Under the pieces are notes generated by a model, which was not told where the DNA came from, searched no databases, and saw only the letters and a list, made by a program, of their open reading frames with translations. Both the position numbers and the translations under genes were made by a program. From Paroceanicella profunda (GTDB taxonomy: Bacteria > Pseudomonadota > Alphaproteobacteria > Rhodobacterales > Rhodobacteraceae): 64,000 nt of DNA. This document shows positions 25,568 to 35,129 of the stretch, piece after piece. Positions within the stretch are counted from its first letter, which is position 1, and every line of letters begins with the position of its first letter. The stretch is from NCBI RefSeq assembly GCF_005887635.2, contig NZ_CP040818.1, positions 310,001 through 374,000 of the forward strand. Direction: 5' to 3'.

Positions 25568-26773
25568 TCAGGCTTCGGGATCGCGGGTGTAGAGGTCCTG
25601 CGCCCGGCCCACGCCCCGCAGCGCGAAGCGGCCGGTGGAGACCAGCGCGGTGCGTTCGGCCTCTCCCAGCAGGTCGCGCAGCGTGTCGGAGACCAGCAGG
25701 TCACGGTCCACCGAGCGGCACATCGCGGCGATCCGGCTCACCTCGTTCACCGCCGGGCCGACCACGGTGAAATCCAGCCGGTCGCGCGCGCCGATGTTGC
25801 CGTAGAACACCTCGCCCACATGCAGGCCCACATAGGCGGAGGTGACGGGCTGGCCCCGTGCCCCGCGGGCCTCGGCCAGCGCGGCGAGGCGGGTGCGGAA
25901 ATCCGCCTCCGCGGCCAGCGCCTGCCGGCCGCGCTCCGCCGCCGAGCCCTGCCGGAACACCGCCAGCACCCCGTCACCGATCAGCTTCAGCGTCTCGCCG
26001 CCGGCGCCGTGAATGGCGGTGATCGCCGCCTCGGCGTAGTCATTGAGGAAGGGGATGATCTCCGCCGGGCTGGCCTGTTCGACGATGGTGGTGAAGCCGC
26101 GCAGGTCCGAGAACCAGAGCACCGCCTCGATCCGCTCGACCATGCCGCGCAGGATGCCGCCGCCCAGCACCCGCTCCGCCGCGTCATGCCCGAGGTAGAC
26201 CCGCGCCAGCGTGCGCGCCACGCGGCCCTGCGCCACGCTCTTGAGCGCCAGCGCCAACGCCCGCGTGCAGCGCAGCAGCCGCGCCACCTGCGCTTCGGTG
26301 AAACCGCCCGGGGCGCGGGTGGCGATGCTGGAATACACGCAGTCCATCTCGCCGATCACGTCCTCCTCCGCGATCCGGTGCACGAAACACAGGTAATCGG
26401 TCATGCCGCTGGCGGCCAGCTCGGCCAGCAGGGGCCACTCCCCGGTTTCACCGCGCTCCAGCCGCACCCGCAGCATGGTCTGGCCGGAGCGGGCGAGCGC
26501 GTTCAGCGGGCTGCGCGCCCAGGACACGGCGCCCTCATCGTCCTCCCCGGAACGGCCGTATTCGAAGTTTTCGCCCTCCGGCGTGTCCTCCCGCCATCTC
26601 GCGCCACGGCCCTCCAGCGTGGGGTCGAGCATGTCGGCGAGCAGCAGCGCGCGCGCCACGGGCAGGCCGCTGGCCCGGCAGGCTTCGCACATGCCCCGCA
26701 GCAGCGCCTGCTCCCCGAGCCCGGCAAGGCCCGCACCCGTCAGCCACTCCAGAACCGGATCTTCGCGCATCAT
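25568..26773 (-). CDS. Class III adenylate/guanylate cyclase domain protein
   Basis: 401 residues. The N-terminal half (about 1-205) is a variable sensor-like region without membrane segments; the C-terminal half (about 215-395) is a class III nucleotide cyclase with AVLWFSDLRGFTTIVEQ (metal Asp, near 219), LIGDGVLAVF (second metal Asp, near 265) and VVGPAVNEVSRI (near 340). Predicted soluble, making cAMP or cGMP; nucleotide preference not determined. Several Rhodobacterales carry many such cyclases. The upstream region 26774-26893 is AT-richer and should hold divergent promoters. Confidence 0.9.
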   Translation of the reverse strand: MMREDPVLEWLTGAGLAGLGEQALLRGMCEACRASGLPVARALLLADMLDPTLEGRGARWREDTPEGENFEYGRSGEDDEGAVSWARSPLNALARSGQTMLRVRLERGETGEWPLLAELAASGMTDYLCFVHRIAEEDVIGEMDCVYSSIATRAPGGFTEAQVARLLRCTRALALALKSVAQGRVARTLARVYLGHDAAERVLGGGILRGMVERIEAVLWFSDLRGFTTIVEQASPAEIIPFLNDYAEAAITAIHGAGGETLKLIGDGVLAVFRQGSAAERGRQALAAEADFRTRLAALAEARGARGQPVTSAYVGLHVGEVFYGNIGARDRLDFTVVGPAVNEVSRIAAMCRSVDRDLLVSDTLRDLLGEAERTALVSTGRFALRGVGRAQDLYTRDPEA

Positions 26774-26893
26774 CGGGCTCCTGGCGTGCGGATGAACACA
26801 GTCATGGTAACCTCCGCCGGTTTAAAGTAGATTGCATGCATGTTTCTCGAAAGCTGATGATGTTTTTCAACTCCAGGCGAGGAGAGTATTTCC

Positions 26894-27538
26894 ATGACTG
26901 ATTGGCAGATACATGGCCGGGAACTGGCAAACTGCAATTGCGCCTACGGGTGCCCCTGCCAGTTCAATGCCCTCCCCACGCACGGCACGTGCGAGGCGGT
27001 TGTGGCCTTCGCGATCGATACCGGCTTTTACGGCGATACCCGGCTGGACGGCCTCCTGACCGCCGCCACATACAAATGGCCCGGGGCCGTGCACGAGGGC
27101 AACGGCGAAATGCAGATCATCATCGATCCGCGCGCCGATGACGCACAGCGCACGGCGCTGGAGCGCATCATGACCGGCGCCGACACCGCCGACATGGCCA
27201 CCATGTGGTGGGTGTTCTCCGCCATGGCGCCAAGGAAACACGAAACGCTCTACCGTCCGATCCGGATGGAGGTGGACATCGCCGCGCGCACCGGGGTCAT
27301 CGCGGTGGAGGGCGTGTTCGAAACCCGGGCGGAGCCGATCCGCAATCCCGTCACCGGCGCCGAACACCGGGCGCGGATCGACCTGCCGCACGGGTTCGAA
27401 TACAACATCGCCGAGGTGGGCAGCGGCACCTCCCGCACCTTCGGAGCGGTCGAGATCTCCGGAAACATCGACAGTTACGCCCAGTTCTGCGAACTCCACC
27501 TGTCGCAGAACGGGCCGATCCGCGACATCGCGGCCTGA
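26894..27538 (+). CDS. DUF1326 protein
   Basis: 214 residues with the family's Cys cluster near the N-terminus: CNCAYGCPC at residues 14-22. The rest follows the DUF1326 pattern (GGxH-type GAVHEGNGEMQIIIDPRA, then NIAEVGSGTSRTF). The ribosome-binding site GGCGAGGAGAG lies just before the ATG. It precedes the DUF2182 gene by 8 bp, the usual pairing of these families, thought to be metal or cofactor related but not characterised. Confidence 0.92.
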   Translation: MTDWQIHGRELANCNCAYGCPCQFNALPTHGTCEAVVAFAIDTGFYGDTRLDGLLTAATYKWPGAVHEGNGEMQIIIDPRADDAQRTALERIMTGADTADMATMWWVFSAMAPRKHETLYRPIRMEVDIAARTGVIAVEGVFETRAEPIRNPVTGAEHRARIDLPHGFEYNIAEVGSGTSRTFGAVEISGNIDSYAQFCELHLSQNGPIRDIAA

Positions 27539-27546
27539 GCGGCCCG

Positions 27547-28386
27547 ATGCCCGGCATCGAGGGTGTCCTGCGCCGGGACACCCTGCTCGTCGCGGCGCCC
27601 CTGGCGCTGCTGTTCCTCCTCTGCGCCCTCTACACCCTGTTCGGCGTGGGCATGGAGATGACGGCGATCGAGATGACCGGGGGCCTGTTGCCGCCCCGCG
27701 CCCCCGCCGGCGCGGACATGGCGATGGCTCCCGCAACGGGCGCCCCCGGAACGGGCGGCATGGGCGGCATGGCCCCGGTGGCGCCCCTGCTGCTGTTCCT
27801 CATGTGGTGGCTGATGATGATCGCGATGATGCTTCCCGCCGCGGCCCCGGTGGTGCTGCTCTACGCGGCGCTGCTGCGCCGCACCGGGGCGGAGCGGGTG
27901 GCGGCCACCACCGCGGGCTTCGTGGCGGGATACCTCGCCTGCTGGGCCGGCTTCAGCCTGGCCGCCGCGCTGGCGCAGGGGCTGCTGGTGGCGCTGGGGC
28001 TGGTCTCGCCGGCGGGCATGGCGCTCACCGCCAGCCTGCCGGCCGGGGGGCTGCTGGTGGCGGCCGGGCTGTTCCAGTTCACGCCGCTGAAGGCCGCCTG
28101 CCTCACCCATTGCCGCAGCCCGGCGGCGTTCCTCGCCGGGCGCGGCCTGCGCGGGCCCTGGGGCGCGGCGCGGCTGGGGCTGGTGCACGGCGCCTATTGC
28201 CTCGGCTGCTGCTGGGCGCTGATGGCGCTGCTCTTCGTCGGCGGGGTGATGAACCTCTACTGGATCGCCGGGCTGGCGCTGTTCGTGGCGCTGGAGAAAC
28301 TGGCCCCCGGCGGGCGGCGGATCGCCCGCATCGCGGGCGCGGCGCTGGTGCTCGGCGGCGGCGCGATGATCGCCGGCGCGCTCTGA
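27547..28386 (+). CDS. DUF2182 integral membrane protein
   Basis: 279 residues, about seven predicted membrane segments. Conserved features include the MWWLMMIAMMLPAAAPVVLLY block (a Met-rich helix, about 85-105), a CLTHCRSP loop (about 184-191), GLVHGAYCLGCCWALM (about 213-228) and EKLAPGGRR near the end. A Met/Ala/Gly-rich loop (MAMAPATG, GGMGGM) separates the first two helices. The Cys/Met pairs suggest metal handling, but this is inference. Downstream partner of the DUF1326 gene in one operon. Confidence 0.92.
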   Translation: MPGIEGVLRRDTLLVAAPLALLFLLCALYTLFGVGMEMTAIEMTGGLLPPRAPAGADMAMAPATGAPGTGGMGGMAPVAPLLLFLMWWLMMIAMMLPAAAPVVLLYAALLRRTGAERVAATTAGFVAGYLACWAGFSLAAALAQGLLVALGLVSPAGMALTASLPAGGLLVAAGLFQFTPLKAACLTHCRSPAAFLAGRGLRGPWGAARLGLVHGAYCLGCCWALMALLFVGGVMNLYWIAGLALFVALEKLAPGGRRIARIAGAALVLGGGAMIAGAL

Positions 28387-28412
28387 CCTGGCCCCGCCCT
28401 CCGCGGGCCCGC

Positions 28413-28625
28413 TCAGCCCCGCTGCGGCCGGGGCACCGGGATGTCGGGCAACACCGCGCCGGAGGCAGGCGCCTCCGGGCGCGGTGACGGGGCGGCGCCG
28501 GTGGACACCGCCTCGCCAGCCCCGATCATGAAGGTTGCCAGGCCGAGAGTGCGCGCAAGGCGCATCGCCTCGGCCGCGCTGGAGACCTGCCACCAGCGGC
28601 CGGTCTTGTCACAGGAGAGAATCAT
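28413..28625 (-). CDS. Small protein of unknown function
   Basis: 70 codons, MILSCDKTGRWWQVSSAAEA..., ending in a Pro-rich tail. An AAGGAAA ribosome-binding site lies 9 nt upstream of the ATG. The N-terminal half looks like a folded domain with a single Cys and a WW pair; no membrane segment. Family not recognised. Its stop is 26 bp from the converging DUF2182 gene. Confidence 0.6.
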   Translation of the reverse strand: MILSCDKTGRWWQVSSAAEAMRLARTLGLATFMIGAGEAVSTGAAPSPRPEAPASGAVLPDIPVPRPQRG

Positions 28626-28986
28626 ATCAGGTTTCCTTGAGACCCCCGCCGCGCGCGGAGCAAGGGCCCCTGTTGCGGAAACGACGCAGGATCGTTCGAT
28701 AATACCATCTGCAGTAGTTATTTTTCGCGCAAGACTTGTCTGCCACGCTCCATATTCTATCTAGGGATGTATTCCTTGTTGGACTAGGGGCGCGGTTGCC
28801 CGGTATGTGGGAACCGCGCCCGCCTTTTTCCAGCGCCGGCACAGCCGTGCCCGGCCCTTTCCGCACATGTCCGCTGCCCGCATCCCGGGGTTTCGCCGTG
28901 GTTTCGGAGCATTTCCGCTACGCCCCCCGCGGGGCGACGCGACATGCCGCAGTGACAGGCACGGGAAGGCGGGGCATGAACGGGGC
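28626..28986. promoter_or_regulatory. Divergent promoter region, AT-rich patch
   Basis: 361 bp between divergent genes. The stretch 28675-28790 is markedly AT-richer than its surroundings and is the likely promoter zone. I could not assign a specific operator (no clear Fur or Irr consensus). Confidence 0.5.
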
Positions 28987-29466
28987 ATGAGCCGCGCCGC
29001 CCGTTCCTCCCCGCACAGACGCCGCCCCGCCTCGCGCTGGCCGGGCCTCGTGCTGCGGCTGCTCATCGTCCTTGCCCTGTTCAGCGCCCGGTTCACCGGC
29101 GCCGCGATGGCCGGCGCCATGACGCAGGCCATGCCCGATGCCCCGGCGGACACGATGGTGATCTGCACGCCGGAGGGCCTGCGCGCGGTGCCCGTGGCGC
29201 AGCACCCTCCCGGCGCGGAGGCGGACCATGCCGGGCCGGCTCCGGCCGACCCTCCCGCAGACCATCGCGCCAGTTGCCCTTGCTGCGGCGCCTGCTGCCA
29301 GCCCGGCGGGCCGGGCCTGCCCGCCCCCGCCGCGGCCCTGCTGCCGGCCCGCCCCGCGCCGGGCATCGCCCTGCGCCTCGGCCGCCCCCTGCAGGCGGAT
29401 GCCGCGGCCCGTGGCCGCGGGCCCGCGTGCGGGCCCGCCCCGCGCGGGCCGCCGGCACGGGGCTGA
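28987..29466 (+). CDS. DUF2946-like small exported/membrane protein
   Basis: 159 residues: a basic N-terminus, one membrane or signal segment (about 22-45), a loop with a Cys cluster (SCPCCGACCQPGG, about 98-110), then a Pro/Arg/Gly-rich end. DUF2946 proteins share this layout and often neighbour TonB-dependent receptor or copper/iron genes. Here the next gene is a PepSY membrane protein, consistent with metal uptake. The C-terminal 40 residues are low complexity and may not be conserved. Confidence 0.65.
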   Translation: MSRAARSSPHRRRPASRWPGLVLRLLIVLALFSARFTGAAMAGAMTQAMPDAPADTMVICTPEGLRAVPVAQHPPGAEADHAGPAPADPPADHRASCPCCGACCQPGGPGLPAPAAALLPARPAPGIALRLGRPLQADAAARGRGPACGPAPRGPPARG

Positions 29467-29613
29467 GCCGCGCCACCGCTGCGGCCCCGCGCTCCGCACT
29501 TCCCGTCTGATCCCCCGGGGCCCGGCCGCCGTTGCGCGTGCCGGCGGCCGGCCGCGCCTCTGTCGGGCACGCGCCGCCTCCCCGCCCCGGCCCGCATTGA
29601 AAGCCCGAAGGAC

Positions 29614-30957
29614 ATGTCCTCCCCCCTTCCCTCCGCCCCGGCGGCCCGCCCGCTCTACCAGGCCGTCTGGCGCTGGCACTTCTACGCCGGCCTGCTGGTG
29701 CTGCCGTTCATGGCGCTGCTCGCCGTCACCGGCGCGCTCTACCTCTTTCGTGACGAGATCGACGGCCTCGTCCACCGCGACCTGCTGAACGTGACGCCCG
29801 TGCAGGCGGAGGCGGCGCTCGCGCCTTCCGCCCTCGTGGCCGCCGCGCTGGAGCGCGTGCCGGGCACGGCGACGAAATACGTCTCCCCCGCCGCGCCCGA
29901 CCTCTCCGCCGAGATCGACATCCGCACCGCCTCCGGCGCGGTGACGGCCGTCTACGTCGACCCGGGCTCGGCCCGCGTGCTCGGCACCCTGCCCTATCGC
30001 GGCACCCTGATGTGGACGGTGCGCAACCTGCACAGCCTGAAACTGGCCGGGCCCTGGGGCCGGGCGCTGATCGAGATCACCGGCGGCATGTGCGTGCTGA
30101 TGGTGGCCACCGGCGTGTTCCTGTGGTGGCCGCGCGGCCAGGGCGGCGGCGTGGTCAGCGTGCGCGGCACGCCCCGGCGCCGGGTGTTCTGGCGAGACCT
30201 GCACGCGGTGCTGGGGCTGGGGGCCGGCGGCTTCATCCTGTTCCTCGCCATCACCGGCATGCCCTGGTCCGGCATCTGGGGGGCGAAGGTGAACGCGCTC
30301 GCGAACGGCACCAATTCCGGATACCCGGCCGGGGTCCGTGTCCAGGTGCCGATGTCCGACGTGCCCCTCACCTCCGTGACGCCCACGACATGGTCGCTCG
30401 AACAGGCCCGCATCCCGCTCTCCGGGGCCACCGGCGGTGCGCCCATCGGCATCGACCGCGCGGCGCGGATCGTCGAGGCGCGCGGCATCGCGCCGGGCTA
30501 CACGCTGGCCATGCCCTCCGGCCCGCGGGGCGTGTGGTCCGCCTCGGTCTACCCGGACGACCTGTCGCGCCAGCAGGTGATCCACCTTGACCAGTACAGC
30601 GGCACGCCGCTGATCGACATGACCTATGCCGATTACGGACCGCTGGGCCGCGGGCTGGAATGGGGCATCAACGTGCACATGGGCCAGCAATACGGGCTGG
30701 CGAACCAGCTGGTGCTGCTGGCGGCCTGCCTGGCCATCCTCGGCCTCACGGTGACGGCGGCGGTGATGTGGTGGAAGCGCCGGCCGGCGGGCCGGCTCGG
30801 CATTCCGCCCTGCCGTGCGGACGGGCGGGCGCTGGCCGGGCTCTTCGCCCTGCTGATGATCGGCGGGGTGATCTTCCCGCTCACCGGCGCCGTGCTGCTG
30901 GTGCTGATGCTGCTGGACCGGGCCTTCGTGGCCGGGCGCACGGCCGCCACGGGCTGA
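29614..30957 (+). CDS. PepSY-associated TM (PiuB-type) membrane protein
   Basis: 447 residues with four membrane segments characteristic of the PepSY_TM family: after WRWHFYAGLLVLPFMALLAVTG (about 19-40), around residue 155-175 (CVLMVATGVFLWW), around 200-222 and two near the C-terminus. The HxYAG-type opening and the LHSLKLAGPWGRALIEITG loop are typical. These proteins reduce or process ferric siderophores in the inner membrane, usually beside TonB receptors; none is present here. Confidence 0.9.
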   Translation: MSSPLPSAPAARPLYQAVWRWHFYAGLLVLPFMALLAVTGALYLFRDEIDGLVHRDLLNVTPVQAEAALAPSALVAAALERVPGTATKYVSPAAPDLSAEIDIRTASGAVTAVYVDPGSARVLGTLPYRGTLMWTVRNLHSLKLAGPWGRALIEITGGMCVLMVATGVFLWWPRGQGGGVVSVRGTPRRRVFWRDLHAVLGLGAGGFILFLAITGMPWSGIWGAKVNALANGTNSGYPAGVRVQVPMSDVPLTSVTPTTWSLEQARIPLSGATGGAPIGIDRAARIVEARGIAPGYTLAMPSGPRGVWSASVYPDDLSRQQVIHLDQYSGTPLIDMTYADYGPLGRGLEWGINVHMGQQYGLANQLVLLAACLAILGLTVTAAVMWWKRRPAGRLGIPPCRADGRALAGLFALLMIGGVIFPLTGAVLLVLMLLDRAFVAGRTAATG

Positions 30958-30996
30958 CCGGCCGGAGGCTGCCCGCCCCGCCCCGGGCGGGTGGCC

Positions 30997-32193
30997 TCAC
31001 TCCACCGACACGCCGAACACCACGATGGCCGCCCCGAGCAGCGCCAGCGCGCCGAACCCGGCCTGCACCGCCAGCCCCGCCCCGCGCCGCCGCGCCCCCG
31101 CCAGCGCCACCGCCGATTGCAGCGCGTAGTAGAGCGCGAAGGCCCGTGAGGCGTAGGAGATGATCTCGAACACGTCCGACACCCAGGTGAGCGCCAGCCC
31201 CACCCCCACCAGCACCGCGTAGCCCTTCCGGGGACCGATGCGCCCGCCCGAGAGCTCGGTGATCAGCCCGCCGGAGCCGCTGGTGTCGGCCACCGCCGCG
31301 CTGAGCTGGGCGGCCAGTGCCGCGACCACCAGCATCAGCGGCAGGACCGGCGCCACCACCGCCATCATGCCGATGATCGCCGTCTCCTCCAGGTGCAGGT
31401 CGTCGCGCTCGAAGACATAGGCGATGAGGCAGATGTAAGCGACGTAGATGAGTGTGGAGAGCACCTGCGACCAGCGCATGGAGCGGATGCGCGTGGCCGC
31501 GTCATAGCTGGCGCTGAGGTAGCGCGAGGTCTCGAACCCCTGCACCGTGACGATCAGCCCGAACAGCAGCGTGACCGCCGGCCAGCCCGTGCGCTCCGGC
31601 GCGAGGAAGACGAGGCTCTCCGCCCGCAGCCCGCGGCCGAAATGCAGCGCCAGCCCCATCAGCAGCCCGGCGATGATGGCGAGCTTGAGGCTCACCGTCA
31701 CCTGCTCCACCCGCTCCAGCGCCGAAAATCCCCGCGTCCAGCCCACCAGCAGGATCAGCCCCAGCATGACGCTGGTCAGCACCCGCGCCGCGACATCGGA
31801 GTTCACCGGCGTGAGGCTCACCCCGAAGGCGCCGAACAGGTTGAGATAATAGGCGACGGAGATGAAATAGGCGAAGGCCAGCGCCCAGGACGAGGCGGTT
31901 TCCAGCCAGGTCTCGGCCCGGCTGCGGCTGTCCTCCCCCGCATCGATGACGGCGATATTGTAGCGGATGGCGCTGCCGAAGGCCCAGGCCACGGCGCAGA
32001 GCCCCAGCATCGCGATCGGCGCCCAGGCCCCGAAGGCGGCGTCCAGGATCGGGCCAAGCACGAGGAAGCCGCTGCCGATGATCGAGGCCAGCGGCGTCAC
32101 CGTGGCCCGCCAGCCCTTGCCCCCGCGCCTGTGAAGCCAGAGCAGCGCCGCTACGGCGACGAGTGTCGCTGCCAGAATCAGGAGTGTATCCAT
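30997..32193 (-). CDS. APC-superfamily-like polytopic membrane protein
   Basis: 398 residues, about 11 predicted membrane segments. ATVTPLASIIGSGFLVLGP near residue 30 recalls the first helix of APC-family permeases, and later helices (GWPAVTLLFGLIVTVQGFE, near 200) fit. The assignment is by overall layout and is not strong; the substrate is unknown. The start at 32193 is used because upstream frame residues look non-coding. It marks the left end of typical chromosomal sequence before the island. Confidence 0.7.
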   Translation of the reverse strand: MDTLLILAATLVAVAALLWLHRRGGKGWRATVTPLASIIGSGFLVLGPILDAAFGAWAPIAMLGLCAVAWAFGSAIRYNIAVIDAGEDSRSRAETWLETASSWALAFAYFISVAYYLNLFGAFGVSLTPVNSDVAARVLTSVMLGLILLVGWTRGFSALERVEQVTVSLKLAIIAGLLMGLALHFGRGLRAESLVFLAPERTGWPAVTLLFGLIVTVQGFETSRYLSASYDAATRIRSMRWSQVLSTLIYVAYICLIAYVFERDDLHLEETAIIGMMAVVAPVLPLMLVVAALAAQLSAAVADTSGSGGLITELSGGRIGPRKGYAVLVGVGLALTWVSDVFEIISYASRAFALYYALQSAVALAGARRRGAGLAVQAGFGALALLGAAIVVFGVSVE

Positions 32194-32960
32194 CACGTCC
32201 GCACTCCCGATCCCGCTGCAAGCGACGCCCTGTACGCCCCCACGACATATGCCGCAAAGCCGCCCGGATGCAATCGGAGGATCGGACCCCCGGCGCCCCG
32301 GAGGCCACGCGCGCCCGGGCCCAAGTGCCGTCTTCCGTCCTGCAATGGATGCGCGCCAGCCGGGCCGTGTCGCGGGCACGGCCGCCCGGGCGCATCACGC
32401 CTGGCAGACCGGTCCCGCCCGGCGGGCCGGAAGCGAGACGCGCCGCATCGCCATCCGGCAATGTCTTCGTGGGCCCGCCCAGGGATGTCGCACGCGAAAC
32501 ACCGGCGCCCGCGGGGAAAGCGCCCCCCTCCCGGCCCGGAACCCGGCCGCGCGGAGAACGCCCGCAAACCGACAGGTTCACTCCGCCCCGAAGGGCGAAA
32601 ACCGAAGGCCAGCAATAAAAAAGGGGTGTCGAATGCCGCGCATTTCCGACTCTTTCCGGCAAATTTTTTGAATCTTGTCAGTGCGCTGTGCCAAGCAATT
32701 CCGACCCAAATGCCAAGCATTTCCGACCCAACCGGACATTCGTCGACAGCGCAGCATCCGTTACGCTGGGCTCGTTCCGGACCTTCGCTGCACGGCAGGG
32801 CCAAGAACCTAATCGCCCCTCGCGCGGCGTCGCTCCCCGGTCCAAAGCTGCCGTCCGTTCTACCGATCGACGCTGCCGCACAGCTTCGGCAAACCCGACA
32901 TTCGACTACGCACAGATCAGTTGGTAGACAGATAAAATCTTTGGCGAGGAGCAAGAGACT
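32194..32960. other. Island left margin, no gene recognised
   Basis: 767 bp. Base composition drops after about 32600. A tandem direct repeat of about 22 bp (CCAAGCA(A/T)TTCCGACCCAA) lies at 32690-32732. Short open frames on both strands have no ribosome-binding site or motif and are not called. Confidence 0.6.
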
Positions 32961-33179
32961 GTGTTTGAAGAGCTACGAGCGATCATTGCGCAAAAGGTCA
33001 ACGAGCTGGAGGTCGGATCGCGCTTCAATATCCGTGACCTTTTGGGTGAAGATTGGCCAGATGGCCAAGGTGCCGCTCGGCAACTCGGCAGAGATTTTCG
33101 AGCCAACTTGCGTGACTTTCCGGAGGTGGAAGACGAAGGAAAAGACGGTGAAAATCTCCGTTGGTACCGGAGAACCTGA
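32961..33179 (+). CDS. DUF1413-type small protein
   Basis: 72 codons from a GTG, with GAGGA upstream. The pattern GSRFNIRDLLGEDWPDG followed by RQLGRDFRANL fits DUF1413, a small family of unknown function common on mobile islands. The base composition is lower in GC than the flanking chromosome. No operon partner is obvious; the truncated gene at 33333 follows by 153 bp. Confidence 0.7.
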   Translation: MFEELRAIIAQKVNELEVGSRFNIRDLLGEDWPDGQGAARQLGRDFRANLRDFPEVEDEGKDGENLRWYRRT

Positions 33180-33332
33180 CCTTGTTGGAGTAGGCCTCAG
33201 CCCATTGCGGTCACTCGACGCGGTGCTGAGATTGCAGCCCGCATGCGGATATCGCGCTTCTATCGTCGAAATGTTTAGATATTCTTTGAGAATAACCTTT
33301 AAGAGCAACCCAATGGCGCTTATTTTCGCTAC

Positions 33333-33509
33333 ATGGCATATTTTTATTTGGATGACAGTAAACATCATCGCTTTGGTTTTTCGGTGGCAGCGTTTGTAAT
33401 CTGCGGCACTGATCCGACAGAGCATATCGCTTCCGTTTTCCGGAAACTTGGATATGATCCCGAAGAATTTGAATACAAATCTTCGGTGTTGGATGTCACT
33501 GAGAACTGA
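33333..33509 (+). pseudogene. 5' fragment of a DUF3800-like gene cut by IS21
   Basis: ATG at 33333 opens a frame of 51 host codons (MAYFYLDDSKHH..., DPTEHIASVF, EEFEYKSS) before it enters the IS21 end at 33487 and stops at 33509. The opening YFYLDDS with conserved acidic pair, then an AFV strand, resembles DUF3800 proteins (putative nuclease fold). The remaining 3' part is not found on the far side of the element, so the gene is truncated, not just interrupted. Confidence in the family is moderate. Confidence 0.6.
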
Positions 33510-33599
33510 CCCAGCAGCGATAGGAAATGTCACTGAGAATTGACCCATGTGGAACCCTCCCCCTGACGAGATTTGTCGGGGGTCATTGGAGTGATCGAC

Positions 33600-35129
33600 A
33601 TGGATTTTTTGAGCGTCATTCGACGGTGGGCACTGCGGGACAAGATGCCCATCCGCGAGATTTCGCGGCGGACTGGACTGTCCCGAAATACGATCAGGCG
33701 TTACCTGCGTGCCGGGATCGTCGAGCCCAAGTTCAAGGCACCATCGAGGCCGAGCAAGCTCGACCCGTACGCGGAGAAGCTGTCGGGCTGGTTGCTGGCC
33801 GAACAGCGCAAATCGCGCAAAGAGCGGCGGACGGCGAAACAGATGCACGCGGATCTGGTTCAGCTGGGGTTCGATGGGTCCTACGAGCGGGTCTCAGCCT
33901 TTGTCCGAGCCTGGAAATCGGACCGGCAGCGCGCGCAGAACACGACGGATCGCGGGACATTCGTGCCTCTGGTGTTCAAGCCGGGCGAGGCCTTCCAATT
34001 CGATTGGAGCGAAGACTACGCGATCGTCGGGGGTGAACGGACCAAGCTGCAGGTCGCACACATCAAGCTGTCGCACAGCCGCGTGTTCCTGGTCAGGGCA
34101 TATTTGCTGCAGACACACGAGATGCTGTTCGACGCGCATTGGCATGCGTTCAGAATCTTCGAAGGCGTGCCGGGCCGCGGGATCTACGACAATATGCGCA
34201 CGGCGGTGGACCGCGTGGGCGTCGGCAAAAAGCGCGATGTAAATGCGCGCTTCATGGCGATAACCAGCCACTACGTGTTCGAACCCGACTTTTGCAATCC
34301 GGCGGCGGGATGGGAAAAGGGCCAGGTCGAGAAGAACGTCCGCGATGCGCGCAGCAGGATGTGGCAGGTGATGCCCACCTTCCCTGATCTCGATGCGCTG
34401 AACTGCTGGCTGGAAGAACGGTGCAAGGCGCTGTGGGCCGAAACCGCACATGGCGGTTTGCCCGGCAGCATCGCAGACGTCTGGCAAGCGGAGAAGCCCT
34501 CGCTGATGCCGTTGCCCACCGCGTTCGACGGTTATGTCGAGCAAAGCAAGCGGGTGTCCCCAACCTGCCTCGTCACGTTTGATCGCAATCGCTACTCCGT
34601 GCCTGCCAGCTTTGCGAACCGGCCAGTCAGCCTGCACATCTACCCCGAAAGGCTGGTTGTCGTTGCTGAAGGGCATGTCGTCTGCGAGCACCAGCGCATC
34701 ATTGAAAGGTCGCATCGGCAACCGGGCCGCGTCATCTATGACTGGCGGCATTACCTGGCCGTGATCCAGCGCAAGCCCGGTGCGCTGCGTAACGGCGCCC
34801 CGTTTGTTGAGATGCCGAGGGGCTTTCGTGAGCTGCAGGATCAGATGCTGCGCAGACCCGGCGGTGATCGGGAGATGGTCGACGTCCTGTCGTTGGTATT
34901 GCATCACGACGAACAGGCGGTCCTGTGCGCGGTGGACATGGCGTTGAAGGCCGGCGTGCCGACAAAGACCCACGTGCTGAACCTATTGCACAGGCTGGTG
35001 AACGGCACTTCAGTCGAGTTGCCAGACGTAACGCCGCCTCCGGCCTTGACGCTGAGCAAGGAGCCCGAGGCCAATGTTGCACGCTACGATGGGCTGCGCA
35101 CATCCGGAGGCAAACGCCATGCGTCATGA
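33600..35129 (+). CDS. istA: IS21-family transposase
   Basis: 509 residues from the ATG at 33600 (GGAG just upstream). N-terminal helix-turn-helix ([20 protein letters not shown], about 18-37), then the DDE integrase core: FQFDWSEDY near 133, YDNMRTAV near 195, and [15 protein letters not shown] near 240, supplying the two Asp and the Glu. A Mu-transposase-like C-terminal domain follows ([12 protein letters not shown], near 325). Length normal. It appears intact; the end overlaps istB by 11 bp. Confidence 0.95.
   Translation: MDFLSVIRRWALRDKMPIREISRRTGLSRNTIRRYLRAGIVEPKFKAPSRPSKLDPYAEKLSGWLLAEQRKSRKERRTAKQMHADLVQLGFDGSYERVSAFVRAWKSDRQRAQNTTDRGTFVPLVFKPGEAFQFDWSEDYAIVGGERTKLQVAHIKLSHSRVFLVRAYLLQTHEMLFDAHWHAFRIFEGVPGRGIYDNMRTAVDRVGVGKKRDVNARFMAITSHYVFEPDFCNPAAGWEKGQVEKNVRDARSRMWQVMPTFPDLDALNCWLEERCKALWAETAHGGLPGSIADVWQAEKPSLMPLPTAFDGYVEQSKRVSPTCLVTFDRNRYSVPASFANRPVSLHIYPERLVVVAEGHVVCEHQRIIERSHRQPGRVIYDWRHYLAVIQRKPGALRNGAPFVEMPRGFRELQDQMLRRPGGDREMVDVLSLVLHHDEQAVLCAVDMALKAGVPTKTHVLNLLHRLVNGTSVELPDVTPPPALTLSKEPEANVARYDGLRTSGGKRHAS

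Noticed and set aside
24859..26830. Long plus-strand frames across the 89-bp array and the cyclase gene
   Set aside because: The part over the cyclase is antisense; the array part has no start signal or conserved motif and differs between copies at all codon positions.
28761..30690. Long minus-strand frames antisense to the DUF2946 and PepSY genes
   Set aside because: Arg/Gly/His-rich shadows of plus-strand genes with membrane segments and family motifs.
32678..32927. Overlapping short ORFs on both strands at the island margin
   Set aside because: No ribosome-binding site, no motif, and mutual overlap over a direct repeat; more likely non-coding.
32194..33000. attL copy of the tRNA-Arg 3' end at the left of the island
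   Set aside because: No stretch matching the tRNA 3' end (CCGGGTGCACCA region) was found between 32.2 and 33.0 kb.
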